Assembly: GCF_014202505.1 (NCBI RefSeq)
Contig: NZ_JACHGW010000001.1
Span: forward strand, 496,001-560,000
DNA length: 64,000 nucleotides
DNA from: Armatimonas rosea
GTDB taxonomy: Bacteria > Armatimonadota > Armatimonadia > Armatimonadales > Armatimonadaceae
Direction: 5' to 3'
Of this stretch, positions 25,974 through 34,234 are shown piece after piece. How positions within the stretch are numbered: the stretch's first letter is position 1; every line of letters starts with the position of its first letter. The notes under the pieces were generated by a model. The model did not search any database. It was not told the origin of the DNA and saw nothing but the letters and a program-made list of their open reading frames with translations. Both the position numbers and the translations under genes were made by a program.

Positions 25974-26574
25974 AGTCGAAGCGAATCCCCAGCACGGTCA
26001 GCAAGAGCAAGAACGTGGTCAGCACCAAGGCCGCAACCGCTCCGATACTGGCTCCCGTGCGGGTCTTGCCGCCCAGGGTGCAGCTCAGGGCGATCAAGAG
26101 AGCAGGGATGCAGATATAGGTGGAGAGCATCGCGCCCCAGAGGATCGACTCTCGCCAGCCCATGCCACAGGTCGCGCTGACCAAGCAGAGAATCGCCACG
26201 AGGGCAAGCGCCGTGTTACGGGTCTGGGGGACCGCAAGGGCACACTCAGGGTCGGAGTGGCGCAGGGTGGTCGAGTAGAGAGGGAGCAGAAACAGCCCCG
26301 CTCCGCCTAAAAAGAGGCTTGTGGGTACAAGATAGGGGTTTGCGGTTGCGGCCCCAAGGGCGATGCTCGCCAATCCAAGCCCCGCCATCAGCTCACAGAG
26401 GCGGGCCTTCTCCCGCTGGGCGATGCCGCGCCCTAGCACATAGGCTCCTAGAATCGGTAGGAGATAGTCGCCCCAGTCGTAGTGGGGGGTCTCTCCAAAA
26501 AGTCGCCAGTGGATCAGCCCAACGACCAGTAGCATGGGCGGCAGTGCCCGGACAATCACAGTTCCTCGGTACAT
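25972..26574 (-). CDS. Polytopic membrane protein, unknown family
   Basis: About 200 aa from the ATG at 26574 (MYRGTVIVRALPPMLL), preceded by GGAGGA at the right distance; a longer reading from 26643 runs through a terminator and is unlikely. About five membrane helices, starting with PPMLLVVGLIHWRLFG and ending with GAVAALVLTTFLLLLTVLG. No catalytic motif is visible and I do not recognise a family. It is convergent with rplA and downstream of another minus-strand hypothetical gene. Confidence 0.6.
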   Translation of the reverse strand: MYRGTVIVRALPPMLLVVGLIHWRLFGETPHYDWGDYLLPILGAYVLGRGIAQREKARLCELMAGLGLASIALGAATANPYLVPTSLFLGGAGLFLLPLYSTTLRHSDPECALAVPQTRNTALALVAILCLVSATCGMGWRESILWGAMLSTYICIPALLIALSCTLGGKTRTGASIGAVAALVLTTFLLLLTVLGIRFD

Positions 26575-26624
26575 CTCGCGTCCTCCACTGCACAGGATAG
26601 CGGGAAAACGGGGGCAGTTGCAAC

Positions 26625-26660
26625 AAAAAGCCCCGGAGAGCACGCTCTCCAGGGCTTTTT
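26625..26660 (-). terminator. Rho-independent terminator after coiled-coil hypothetical gene
   Basis: AAAAAGCCC-GGAGAG and CTCTCC-GGGCTTTTT form a stem with one mismatch and a CACG loop. It lies 17 bases beyond the stop of the minus-strand gene ending at 26677. Confidence 0.8.
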
Positions 26661-26676
26661 ACAAGACGGGGCTAGG

Positions 26677-27423
26677 TTAGGCGGCGACCCGTAGCGGGGC
26701 TTCGTCGCTGCTCTCGTCCTCATCGTCCTCTAGGCCAAACGGCGAGAACGTGCTGTCGTCCTTGTCGCTGTCCTCTAGAGTGAGGCTGACAAGGGGCGTT
26801 GCGGCAGGAGCGGGCGCGGCGGTGGTGCTCTCCTCGTTGAAGAAGCTCAGGACGCTCTCTAGGCGGGTGGCCTCGGAGTCGCAGAGGTTGCGGATGCAGG
26901 CCTGCTTGTCCTGGGCGAGGGCGATCTCGTTCTCTTTTTCGGCGATCTTGCGCTGGAGCTCGGCGATCTCGCTCTCGGCAGCGGCGACTGTATCGTCGGT
27001 CTTCTTGCCCTGCGAGTCGGCGTACTGGTTGAGGGTCGTGCGCTTCTGGTCGGCATCGGCGACAATGCTGACACGGGTCGCTCCGATCGCGGTTCCCATC
27101 GCTCCCAGGGTCACCTGGACGGTCTGGCGCTTCATCTCCAGCGGCATGGCCGCGGGGAGCTGCTCTAGCATCGCGAGGGTCTGCTCTGCGGTGAAGGGGG
27201 CCGTGGGGACCTTGGCAAACTGGTAGATAGCCTGGAAGTCCAGAGTCTTATCGGCAGAGAGAGTGGGCGGCTCGGGGGCAACCAGGGGCTTTGGCGGCTC
27301 AACCGCGACGACAGGCGTGGGCGGAGCGGGTGCGGCCACGGGGGTAGCGGCAAGGCTAATCGGGGGAGCGACAGGCTCCAGAACATCGTCTTTTTTAGGT
27401 GTATTGCGTCCAAATAGCGACAT
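26677..27423 (-). CDS. Coiled-coil hypothetical protein with Pro/Ala-rich linker
   Basis: About 248 aa from the ATG at 27423 (MSLFGRNTPKKDD), preceded by AAAGGAT. Order: short basic N-terminus, Pro/Ala/Val-rich linker (about residues 15-60), a helical region, a coiled coil at about 130-190 containing IAELQRKIAEKENEI, another Pro/Ala segment, and a highly acidic C-terminus (LEDDEDESSDEA). No membrane helix or signal peptide. I do not recognise a family; the layout suggests a cytoplasmic scaffold or adaptor, which is speculation. Confidence 0.6.
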   Translation of the reverse strand: MSLFGRNTPKKDDVLEPVAPPISLAATPVAAPAPPTPVVAVEPPKPLVAPEPPTLSADKTLDFQAIYQFAKVPTAPFTAEQTLAMLEQLPAAMPLEMKRQTVQVTLGAMGTAIGATRVSIVADADQKRTTLNQYADSQGKKTDDTVAAAESEIAELQRKIAEKENEIALAQDKQACIRNLCDSEATRLESVLSFFNEESTTAAPAPAATPLVSLTLEDSDKDDSTFSPFGLEDDEDESSDEAPLRVAA

Positions 27424-27533
27424 GGTTTTCAATCCTTTGGGATGATCGTACACCGAGGATTATTGGCTCTTCCCTATCAAAATTACAGGGGTGAAAGAAA
27501 ATAATTTTCGCCAGAGAGCGGGGCTCCACGTGA

Positions 27534-27539
27534 TAAAAT
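27534..27539 (+). promoter_or_regulatory. -10-like box (TAAAAT) for def
   Basis: TAAAAT ends 10 bases before the ATG at 27550. It overlaps an earlier in-frame ATG at 27538, which argues that the later ATG is the true start. Confidence 0.4.
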
Positions 27540-27549
27540 GGGGGCTTGT

Positions 27550-28113
27550 ATGGCTTCTGAAAACCTCTCGGACCTGGCGGCAAAGTACAAGGATATTCCT
27601 TTTGATGATAGCCGCGTGGTCAAGTACAAAGAGACTCCTGGCTGGGAAGTGCTCCTCAAGACCGCTGCGGAGGTCAAGGTAGTGGACACGGAGCTGCGGG
27701 CTCTGATCGCGGAGATGGCCGATATCATGTACGCCGCGCACGGGGTGGGGCTGGCGGCTCCTCAGGTGGGGCAGAGCATTCGCCTGCTGGTCTACGATGC
27801 GGGAGCGGGGCTGAAGGTGCTCATCAATCCCCAGATCTCCAAGGCAAAGGGCGAGCAGTACGAGCCTGAGGAGGGCTGTCTCTCGATCCCTGGTCTGCGC
27901 GGTGTGGTCCGTCGCCCCAGCCAGATCTTTGTGCAGGCGCTCAATGGCAGCGGTCACCCCGTGCGCTTCAAGGCCCGTGATTTTGAGGCCCGGATTATCT
28001 GCCACGAGGTCGACCACCTCAATGGCATTCTCTTCACCGACCTCGCCGATCCCAAGACCCTCCACATGCTCACGCCCGAGGAGCAGGCCTCCGAGCGCGC
28101 TCCTGCCGAGTAG
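27550..28113 (+). CDS. def: Peptide deformylase
   Basis: 187 aa. All three motifs are present: GVGLAAPQVG, EEGCLSIPG with the metal-binding Cys, and ICHEVDHLNGILF with the HExxH metal histidines. It removes the formyl group from the initiator methionine of new proteins and works opposite fmt, which follows. The start at 27550 (MASENLSDL) is preferred over an ATG at 27538 on promoter grounds. Between def and fmt lies a large inverted-repeat element. Confidence 0.95.
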   Translation: MASENLSDLAAKYKDIPFDDSRVVKYKETPGWEVLLKTAAEVKVVDTELRALIAEMADIMYAAHGVGLAAPQVGQSIRLLVYDAGAGLKVLINPQISKAKGEQYEPEEGCLSIPGLRGVVRRPSQIFVQALNGSGHPVRFKARDFEARIICHEVDHLNGILFTDLADPKTLHMLTPEEQASERAPAE

Positions 28114-28117
28114 CATC

Positions 28118-28262
28118 TTAGATCGCCCCGGTTAGAGCGGGGCGTCAACGAGCGCTTCGCGCTGGGAAGGGCTTCGCCCATAAAATATTCGGGATGGCCG
28201 AAGGCCTTTGCGGCGGAGCTTGCGACGCCCGTTGACGCCCCGCTCTAACCGGGGCGATCTAA
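28118..28262. repeat. 145-bp element with 33-bp perfect inverted arms and internal hairpins
   Basis: 28118-28150 is the exact reverse complement of 28230-28262. The 79-base interior holds three further perfect small hairpins: AGCGC-TTC-GCGCT (28151-28163), GGGC-TTC-GCCC (28169-28179) and GGCC-GAA-GGCC (28196-28206). The RNA would fold as a long stem closed by a multi-branched loop. It sits between def and fmt, with fmt starting 21 bases beyond the right arm. No ORF or transposase is inside. It could be a MITE-like repeat or a structured RNA. Confidence 0.85.
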
Positions 28263-28272
28263 TGGAGGGCGA

Positions 28273-28278
28273 TAGAAT
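28273..28278 (+). promoter_or_regulatory. -10-like box (TAGAAT) for fmt
   Basis: TAGAAT ends 5 bases before the fmt ATG and just outside the right arm of the inverted-repeat element, so fmt could be transcribed separately from def. Confidence 0.4.
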
Positions 28279-28283
28279 TCAGC

Positions 28284-29228
28284 ATGCGTGTTATCTTCTT
28301 TGGAACCTCTCCCTTTGCGGTGCCGACCCTGCAAGCGCTTCATGACAGTGCCCACACGGTTCTTGCCGTCGTGACCCAGCCGGATCGGCCGGCGGGGCGT
28401 GGGATGCAGCTGGCGGAGTCTGCGGTCAAGAAAGCGGCGCGCGCACTGGGCTACGAGACCGTCTTGCAGCCCGAGAGAGTGCGCCGCAAGCCCTTCCCCG
28501 AGGAGCTGGCGGCGCTGGAGCCGGATGCGCTGGTCGTGGTCAGCTTTGGGCAGATTATTCCGCAGCGGGTGCTGGATATCCCACGACACGGCGGCATCAA
28601 TGTGCACGCCTCGCTCCTGCCTCGCTGGCGGGGTGCGGCTCCGATCCACCGTGCGATCATGGCGGGCGATACTGAGACCGGGGTCGCGACCATGCGGATG
28701 GAGGCGACTCTCGATACCGGGCCGGTCTTTCTAGAGGCGCGCCTTCCGATCACCCCTGATGATACGACGCTTCTCTTGGAGCCTCGCCTGGCGGAGGCGG
28801 GGGCGCTGCTCTTGGTGCAGACCTTGGATCGCCTTGAGCAGGAGCCTGGCTGGGAGCCGACGCCGCAGCGGGAGGAAGGCATGACCTACGCTACCATGCT
28901 CACCCGTGAGGACGGCTTTCTGGACCCGACTGCGGAGAGCGCGGCGCTCTTGGCCAATCGCGTCCGTGCTCTCACCCCTCGTCCGGCGGGCGTGCTCCTG
29001 CTGGTGGGGAAAGAAGTGAAGGTCTTGGAGGCGCAGGTCCTGCAGGGTGAGGAGCAAGATGTCCCGGGGACCGTGGTGGCGCTCACCAAGGCGGGGATAG
29101 AGCTGGCAACCCTCGCAGGGCGCCTGCGCCTTGTGACCGTGCAGCCGGTGGGCAAGCCCGTGATGGCGGCGGCGGCGTATGCGAATGGTGCGCGGCTCAG
29201 GCTCGGGGACCTCGCGAGCCGCCCATAA
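28284..29228 (+). CDS. fmt: Methionyl-tRNA formyltransferase
   Basis: 314 aa, standard length. N-terminus RVIFFGTSPFAVPTLQAL; the catalytic loop has NVHASLLPRWRGAAPI and includes the conserved Asn and His, followed by GVATMRMEATLDTGPV. A C-terminal OB-like domain binds tRNA. It formylates Met-tRNA(fMet) with 10-formyl-THF. def is upstream, the common pairing. Confidence 0.96.
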   Translation: MRVIFFGTSPFAVPTLQALHDSAHTVLAVVTQPDRPAGRGMQLAESAVKKAARALGYETVLQPERVRRKPFPEELAALEPDALVVVSFGQIIPQRVLDIPRHGGINVHASLLPRWRGAAPIHRAIMAGDTETGVATMRMEATLDTGPVFLEARLPITPDDTTLLLEPRLAEAGALLLVQTLDRLEQEPGWEPTPQREEGMTYATMLTREDGFLDPTAESAALLANRVRALTPRPAGVLLLVGKEVKVLEAQVLQGEEQDVPGTVVALTKAGIELATLAGRLRLVTVQPVGKPVMAAAAYANGARLRLGDLASRP

Positions 29229-29267
29229 GATTTTTTCTACAAAGAAGGAATCGCCGTGCCGACGTTG

Positions 29268-29273
29268 TATAAT
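29268..29273 (+). promoter_or_regulatory. Perfect -10 box (TATAAT) for secreted hypothetical gene
   Basis: TATAAT at 29268-29273 lies 64 bases before the ATG at 29338, giving a leader of about 57 bases. No good -35 box at 17 bases. Confidence 0.5.
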
Positions 29274-29337
29274 AGGCTGGCATCCTTGTCAGTTGTGCTT
29301 ACAGGATCAGTTGTGCCGAAAGGAATCGAGTTTGAAG

Positions 29338-30270
29338 ATGCGTGTCCTTAGCCGCCGTCTCGTGCGCTTTACCGCCGCCGCCGTTGTGGGCGGCATGGCA
29401 CTTGCTGCCGCTCTGGCTCAGGAGGGGGACGCTACCGTTGCGTTTACCCTGTTCAAAGGTGAGGAAAACTCGGTGACCCTGGGGAGCTGGGGTAGTGGCC
29501 GCGCCGAGGCCAGTCGGGGAGACAATGGGAAAGTGCTCATGGGCGACTACTCCATTAAAGTCACCACGCATGGCACCTACCAGGGTGGGCGAATCGACTT
29601 TGCCAAGCCCGTGGACCTGAGCGCAGCCCTTGCCAACCCCCGTTGCTACCTGCGCATGCGTGCCAGCTTCAATGCTACCCAGGAGGTTGTCGATCTCTCC
29701 GGGTTTGGACAGAAGAAGGCTGCGGCGGCATTCGAGCACATGCGCTTTCTTTTTATCATGGCCGATGGCTCCCAGTACGAGGTGGTTCGTCCCCTCGATA
29801 TCCCGCCCAGTGAGGACCCGGACTCCTATGTTCCCGTGACCATGCCGCTCTTGGCCCTGAAGAAGGCGGCCAAGAAGCCTCTCTCGGGCAATGGCGCGCG
29901 GCTCGCCTCACTGGTGATCAGTGGGGATAAGTTCGACTCCTTCTACGTGGGGGAGATGGATATCCTGACCGACGACACCGAGATCAGTGTCGCGGATCTG
30001 GAGGACCAGATCGCCTTTGCGGACAACGAGACCACGTTTGTGGGAGACGCCGAGGGCGGTGCAAGCACCCTGAAGTTCTCCTGGGACTGGGACGCGAGCG
30101 ATGGAATTCAGGAAGACGACACAGGACGCATCGTCAAGCATGTCTTCCCGGCACGTATCTTCCGTGGTGGTGAGCAGATTCACAAGACAGTCGTCACGCT
30201 GACGGTCTCCGATGTGGACGGGGTCAAGAAGCCCATGACAAAGACCCTGGCTCTTGAAATAGGACGTTAG
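29338..30270 (+). CDS. Secreted hypothetical protein with beta-sandwich-like domains
   Basis: 310 aa from the ATG at 29338 (MRVLSRRLVRF). An arginine-rich start and hydrophobic stretch (AAAVVGGMALAAALA) form a Sec signal peptide, cleaved near AQEGD. The mature part looks all-beta: residues 45-200 resemble a carbohydrate-binding-type sandwich, and the last 80 residues (SWDWDASDGIQEDDTG, HKTVVTLTVSDVDGVKK) resemble a PKD-like Ig fold. No catalytic motif. The longer frame upstream is not protein-like. It is 12 bases before the UbiA-type gene; function unknown. Confidence 0.65.
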   Translation: MRVLSRRLVRFTAAAVVGGMALAAALAQEGDATVAFTLFKGEENSVTLGSWGSGRAEASRGDNGKVLMGDYSIKVTTHGTYQGGRIDFAKPVDLSAALANPRCYLRMRASFNATQEVVDLSGFGQKKAAAAFEHMRFLFIMADGSQYEVVRPLDIPPSEDPDSYVPVTMPLLALKKAAKKPLSGNGARLASLVISGDKFDSFYVGEMDILTDDTEISVADLEDQIAFADNETTFVGDAEGGASTLKFSWDWDASDGIQEDDTGRIVKHVFPARIFRGGEQIHKTVVTLTVSDVDGVKKPMTKTLALEIGR

Positions 30271-30282
30271 CGTCTCTTCAGG

Positions 30283-31227
30283 ATGGCTTCGTCCGAGACC
30301 CCAACACAGCCCCTCTCTTCCTCCCAACCAGGTCGGCTCCCGGCCTGGTTGGAGGCAATGCGACCCAAGCAGTGGGTCAAGAATGTCCTTCTCTTTGCAG
30401 GGCTTCTCTTCACACAAGACCAGCAGCACGCCCCCCTCCACTGGGTAAAGGCGATCGCAGCATTCTTCCTCTTTTGTTTCCTCTCCGGCCTGACCTACTA
30501 TGTCAACGATCTCCTCGATGTTGAGGCGGATCGCCAGCACCCGAAAAAGCGCTTTCGACCGATCGCCTCAGGGCGTCTGCCTCTGGGCGTGGCTCGGGTT
30601 ATGGCGGGACTGGGAATCCCTGCCCTCCTAGTCGCGGCCCGGCTCTTGGAGTACGACCTAAGCGGCTGGCCCGCCTGGAAGTTCTTTACGGCTGCCAGTC
30701 TCTATCTGGTTGTCACGCTTTGCTACTCTTTTGTTCTAAAGCATCTTGTGATTGTCGATGTCTTGGTCCTGGCATCCCTCTTTGTCATCCGTGCGGTCGC
30801 GGGGGCCTTTGTGATCAACGTCCCCATCTCCGAGTGGCTCCTGCTCTGCACGCTCCTGCTCGCGCTTTTCCTTGGGCTCTCCAAGCGCCGCGGTGAGCTG
30901 GTTGCCCTCGGGAGCGCCTCTCCGACACGAGCGATCCTCAAAGAGTACAGCCTGCCCATGCTGGAGCAGATGATCACCATTGTCGCCTCTGCCTGTGTGA
31001 TGTCCTACACCCTCTACACGTTTTTTTCCAAGTCGCAGAACGGCCAGAGCCGCCCGTACTTGATGGCGACCATCCCCTTCGTGATCTACGGGCTCTTTCG
31101 CTACCTCTATCTCTCCCACAAAAAAGGCATGGGGGAGGCACCGGAGGCGACCCTGGTGGAGGACAAGGCGCTACTGGTCAATATCCTGCTCTGGGCACTG
31201 GTCGCCCTGATCGTCTTGCGCCTTTAG
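30283..31227 (+). CDS. UbiA-family prenyltransferase (decaprenyl-phosphate phosphoribosyltransferase-like)
   Basis: 314 aa. The start of the fold, AMRPKQWVKNVLLFAGLLF, is typical of the phosphoribosyl-transferring branch. The Asp-rich motif is NDLLDVEADRQHPKKRFRPI, with the following SGRL. About eight membrane helices follow. Known members make polyprenyl-phosphoryl-ribose, a precursor of decaprenyl-phosphoryl-arabinose for cell-wall arabinan. No partner epimerase genes (DprE1/E2-like) are nearby, so the pathway role is inferred. It follows the secreted protein by 12 bases. Confidence 0.8.
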   Translation: MASSETPTQPLSSSQPGRLPAWLEAMRPKQWVKNVLLFAGLLFTQDQQHAPLHWVKAIAAFFLFCFLSGLTYYVNDLLDVEADRQHPKKRFRPIASGRLPLGVARVMAGLGIPALLVAARLLEYDLSGWPAWKFFTAASLYLVVTLCYSFVLKHLVIVDVLVLASLFVIRAVAGAFVINVPISEWLLLCTLLLALFLGLSKRRGELVALGSASPTRAILKEYSLPMLEQMITIVASACVMSYTLYTFFSKSQNGQSRPYLMATIPFVIYGLFRYLYLSHKKGMGEAPEATLVEDKALLVNILLWALVALIVLRL

Positions 31228-31241
31228 TCTCACGCTTCAGG

Positions 31242-31247
31242 TACAAT
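31242..31247 (+). promoter_or_regulatory. -10-like box (TACAAT) for carboxypeptidase gene
   Basis: TACAAT ends 8 bases before the ATG at 31256, which has no ribosome binding site; leaderless arrangement. Confidence 0.45.
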
Positions 31248-31255
31248 GCCCCGAT

Positions 31256-32776
31256 ATGTCTGCTTACGAGAGTTTACTAGAACGTCTTTCTGAGCTGGGC
31301 CACCTAGGGCACGCGGCGGCGCTCCTCGGGTGGGACCAGCAGTGCTACATGCCCGCCGGTGGTGCCCTCGCACGGGCCAATGCCATGGGGGCGATGGGAA
31401 AGCTCCTGCACGAGCGCTTCACCGACGAAGCCACGGGGAGTCTGCTGGCGCAGGCCGAGGCCGAGGGGGCCGAAGAGGGCTCCGATAGAGCGCTCACCCT
31501 GCGGGCTGTACGCCGCGACTACGACAAGTCGGTCAAGCTTCCTACAGCGCTCGTGGCGAGCCTGGCACGGGAGACCGCTCTGGGCCACGAGGTCTGGGTG
31601 AAGGCGCGCCAGGACAACGACTTCGCCCACTTCTCCCCGACCCTGGAGAAGCTCCTGGATCTCTCCCGCCAGGTGGCCGATCACCTGGGGCACGGCGGGT
31701 GTCGCTACGATGCCCTCCTCGATCAGTACGAGCCCGGGGCGACCACCGAGCAAGTGGCGACAGTCTTTGCGGAGGTGCGCGATGGCCTCCTCCCGCTGAT
31801 GGAGATCATCCGTGAGGGCGAGCAGGTCGATAACTCGTGCCTCAAGCGCGGCTTTGATGAGGCAAACCAGCTTGCCTTTACTGAGTATGTCGCCAAGAAG
31901 CTGGGCTTTGACTTCAACCACGGGCGCCAAGACAAGGCGGTCCATCCGTTCTGTCAGGGCCTGCACCGCACCGATGTTCGGATCACGACCCGGGTGGAGA
32001 CCAACTGGCTGCCCTGTGCGCTCATGGGGACGATCCACGAGGCGGGCCATGGGATGTACGAGCAGGGCTTCGATCCCAAGGACGACGATACCCCGCTCTC
32101 GGGGGCGGCGAGCTTGGCGTTCCATGAGTCCCAGTCGCGGCTCTGGGAGAATGTGATTGGGCGCTCACGGACCTTCTGGAATGTCTTCTACCCGGGGCTC
32201 CAGCGCTACTTCCCCGGGGTCCTCTCTGATATCGACATCCACCAGTTCTACCGCGCGATCAACCATGTCGAGCCGTCGCTGGTGCGCGTTGAGGCCGATG
32301 AGGTGACCTACTGCCTGCACATCTTCCTACGCTTCGAGCTGGAGCAGGAGCTCGTGGCGGGAACCCTGGCGGTGAAGGACCTCCCCGATGCCTGGAACGC
32401 CAAGATGCAGAGCTACCTGGGGATTACCCCGCCCAGCGACTCTCTGGGCTGCCTCCAGGATGTCCACTGGTCCGGGGGGATGTTTGGCTACTTCCCGACC
32501 TATGCACTGGGGACCATGCTCTCCGCGCAGCTCTTTGAGAAGGCGCTGACGAGCCAGCCTGGCCTGGAGGGGGCTCTCACCCGAGGCGACTACGCGCCGC
32601 TCTTGGAGTGGCTCCGCGAGAATGTGCATCGTCCGGGGCGGCGCTACCTGCCCGGCGAGCTGACCGAGCGCATCTGTGGAGAGCCGCTCTCCGCCAAGCC
32701 CTTTATCCGCTACCTGCACAATAAGTACCGTGAGATCTACTTTGCCGAGCGCCGTCAGCGCAAGCGTATTTTATAG
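31256..32776 (+). CDS. M32 family metallocarboxypeptidase (carboxypeptidase Taq type)
   Basis: 506 aa, the usual M32 length. Zinc site HEAGHGMYEQG (HExxH), followed by the family signature FHESQSRLWENVIG with the third zinc glutamate nearby. N-terminal helices form the lid over the active site. It removes C-terminal residues of peptides in the cytoplasm. No signal peptide. The amidohydrolase gene starts 3 bases after its stop. Confidence 0.93.
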   Translation: MSAYESLLERLSELGHLGHAAALLGWDQQCYMPAGGALARANAMGAMGKLLHERFTDEATGSLLAQAEAEGAEEGSDRALTLRAVRRDYDKSVKLPTALVASLARETALGHEVWVKARQDNDFAHFSPTLEKLLDLSRQVADHLGHGGCRYDALLDQYEPGATTEQVATVFAEVRDGLLPLMEIIREGEQVDNSCLKRGFDEANQLAFTEYVAKKLGFDFNHGRQDKAVHPFCQGLHRTDVRITTRVETNWLPCALMGTIHEAGHGMYEQGFDPKDDDTPLSGAASLAFHESQSRLWENVIGRSRTFWNVFYPGLQRYFPGVLSDIDIHQFYRAINHVEPSLVRVEADEVTYCLHIFLRFELEQELVAGTLAVKDLPDAWNAKMQSYLGITPPSDSLGCLQDVHWSGGMFGYFPTYALGTMLSAQLFEKALTSQPGLEGALTRGDYAPLLEWLRENVHRPGRRYLPGELTERICGEPLSAKPFIRYLHNKYREIYFAERRQRKRIL

Positions 32777-32779
32777 ACA

Positions 32780-33631
32780 ATGAAGATTATTGATACCCAC
32801 CAGCACCTCTGGGACCGGGCGCGCTTCGACTTGCCCTGGCTGGAGACCGCGACCGAGCCCCTGAGCAAGAGCCACACGCCCGAGGACTACGCGCGTGCGA
32901 CCGCCGGGCTGGGGATTGCGGCGACGATCTACATGGAGGTCGATGTTCGCCCCGACCAGCGGGAGGCGGAGGCGCGCTATGTCCTGGGGCTGTGCGACGA
33001 TCCCCAGAACCCGATGGTGGGCGCGGTGGTGGGTGGTGACCCGGCGGCGAGCGATTTTTACGGCTATCTCGACAAGATCGCGCACCCGCACCTCAAGGGG
33101 GTGCGGCAGGTGCTCCATGGTGGGCTACCGCAGGGCTACTGCCTCCAGCCGGCGTTTGTGGCGGGCGTGCAGGAGCTGGGGAGGCGCGGGCTGTGCTTCG
33201 ATCTGTGCCTGCGCCCCGATGAGCTCACCGATGGTGCTGCGCTGGCCCGCTCCTGCCCGGAGACGCGCTTTGTGCTGGACCACTGCGGCAACGCGCCGGT
33301 CACGGGCACGCCGGCTCAGCTTGAGGCGTGGCGACAAGGGCTAGAGCAGGTCGCGGCCTGCCCCAACACGATCGTGAAGCTCTCCGGGATTATCGCGGGA
33401 ACCCAGCCGGGTGTTGATTTTGTGGAGCAGCTGGCTCCCTGCATCCACCACACTCTGACGACCTTTGGGCCAGAGCGGGTGATCTTTGCCAGCGACTGGC
33501 CGGTCTGCACGCTCCGTGCGAGCCTCGCCGAGTGGGTCGCGACCCTCAAGACCCTTGTCGCCTCCCTTCCCGACACCGAGCAACAGAAGCTCTTCTGGGA
33601 GAACGCCACCCGTTTCTATGGGCTAGGATAG
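32780..33631 (+). CDS. Amidohydrolase-2 family lactonase/decarboxylase-like enzyme
   Basis: 283 aa TIM-barrel. The first metal motif is DTHQHLWD at residues 5-12. Later motifs are FVLDHCGN and FASDWPVCTL, which carry the last metal residues. This is the layout of sugar-lactonases (rhamnono-, fucono-lactonase) and 2-pyrone-4,6-dicarboxylate lactonases; substrate unknown. Start is 3 bases after the carboxypeptidase stop, so it is co-transcribed. Its 3-prime end overlaps the convergent minus-strand gene by 9 bases. Confidence 0.82.
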   Translation: MKIIDTHQHLWDRARFDLPWLETATEPLSKSHTPEDYARATAGLGIAATIYMEVDVRPDQREAEARYVLGLCDDPQNPMVGAVVGGDPAASDFYGYLDKIAHPHLKGVRQVLHGGLPQGYCLQPAFVAGVQELGRRGLCFDLCLRPDELTDGAALARSCPETRFVLDHCGNAPVTGTPAQLEAWRQGLEQVAACPNTIVKLSGIIAGTQPGVDFVEQLAPCIHHTLTTFGPERVIFASDWPVCTLRASLAEWVATLKTLVASLPDTEQQKLFWENATRFYGLG

Positions 33632-34132
33632 GCTCTCCTGTGGGCCTTGGGGGAGCTGGCTGACACGCTCTAGGCGCAGCAGAAGGACCTCGCGCTTGGC
33701 ACGCTCCAGCGGGGTCTCATCCTGGCTCCCGATCCGCAAGCGCCCTTGTAGAGACCGGCACGCCCCGAGGAGCAGCTCCGCTTTTTCCCTCTCGCCGCGA
33801 TCCGCCGCCCGGGCCGCATGGCGCTGGAACATCGTCCCTAGCTGCAAAAAGAGCATCTCCGGGGCGTAGGGGACACTGTAGTCCCGCAGGAGGGCTGTCT
33901 CCAGGACCACGGTCTCCTTGGGCAGGCAGGCGAGCTGCTCCGCGGCGGTCATGGGCTGGTTGGCGTAGAGGAGCTTGAGAACCTCCTCGTAGCGCTGGTA
34001 GAGGATCCGCTGGCTCTCGCGGACGGTGCCAGCGTGTGGTGTTGCTGTCTGGTGCTGGTAGAGCGCGACCGCCACCAAGGCCAGGGTCGTGCTGCTCAGC
34101 TGTAGAAATAGAGTCCCGCGGGGGATCTTCAT
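33623..34132 (-). CDS. Small membrane-anchored hypothetical protein
   Basis: 169 aa from the ATG at 34132 (MKIPRGTLFLQLSSTTL), with AAGGAGAG upstream; the frame before it is not protein-like. One N-terminal membrane helix (about 8-25), then a helical soluble domain with leucine-rich stretches. No known motif. It is convergent with the amidohydrolase (9-base overlap). Upstream is the divergent lipoprotein deacetylase gene. Confidence 0.6.
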   Translation of the reverse strand: MKIPRGTLFLQLSSTTLALVAVALYQHQTATPHAGTVRESQRILYQRYEEVLKLLYANQPMTAAEQLACLPKETVVLETALLRDYSVPYAPEMLFLQLGTMFQRHAARAADRGEREKAELLLGACRSLQGRLRIGSQDETPLERAKREVLLLRLERVSQLPQGPQESLS

Positions 34133-34222
34133 TGGCGTCTCTCCTTCAATCCACTCCAGCCCCGTGGGGCTGTACTGAGAAATCAAGGGATCGCCGGGGG
34201 ATATTACAGGCAAAGGGAGCGA

Positions 34223-34228
34223 TATAAT
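34223..34228 (+). promoter_or_regulatory. Perfect -10 box (TATAAT) for lipoprotein deacetylase
   Basis: TATAAT ends 6 bases before a GTG start at 34235, so transcription should begin at the start codon itself. No recognisable -35 at 17 bases. Confidence 0.6.
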
Positions 34229-34234
34229 ACTTTT

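Noticed and set aside
28118-28262. Insertion sequence between def and fmt
   Set aside because: There is no transposase frame inside; only inverted arms and hairpins, so at most a MITE-like remnant.
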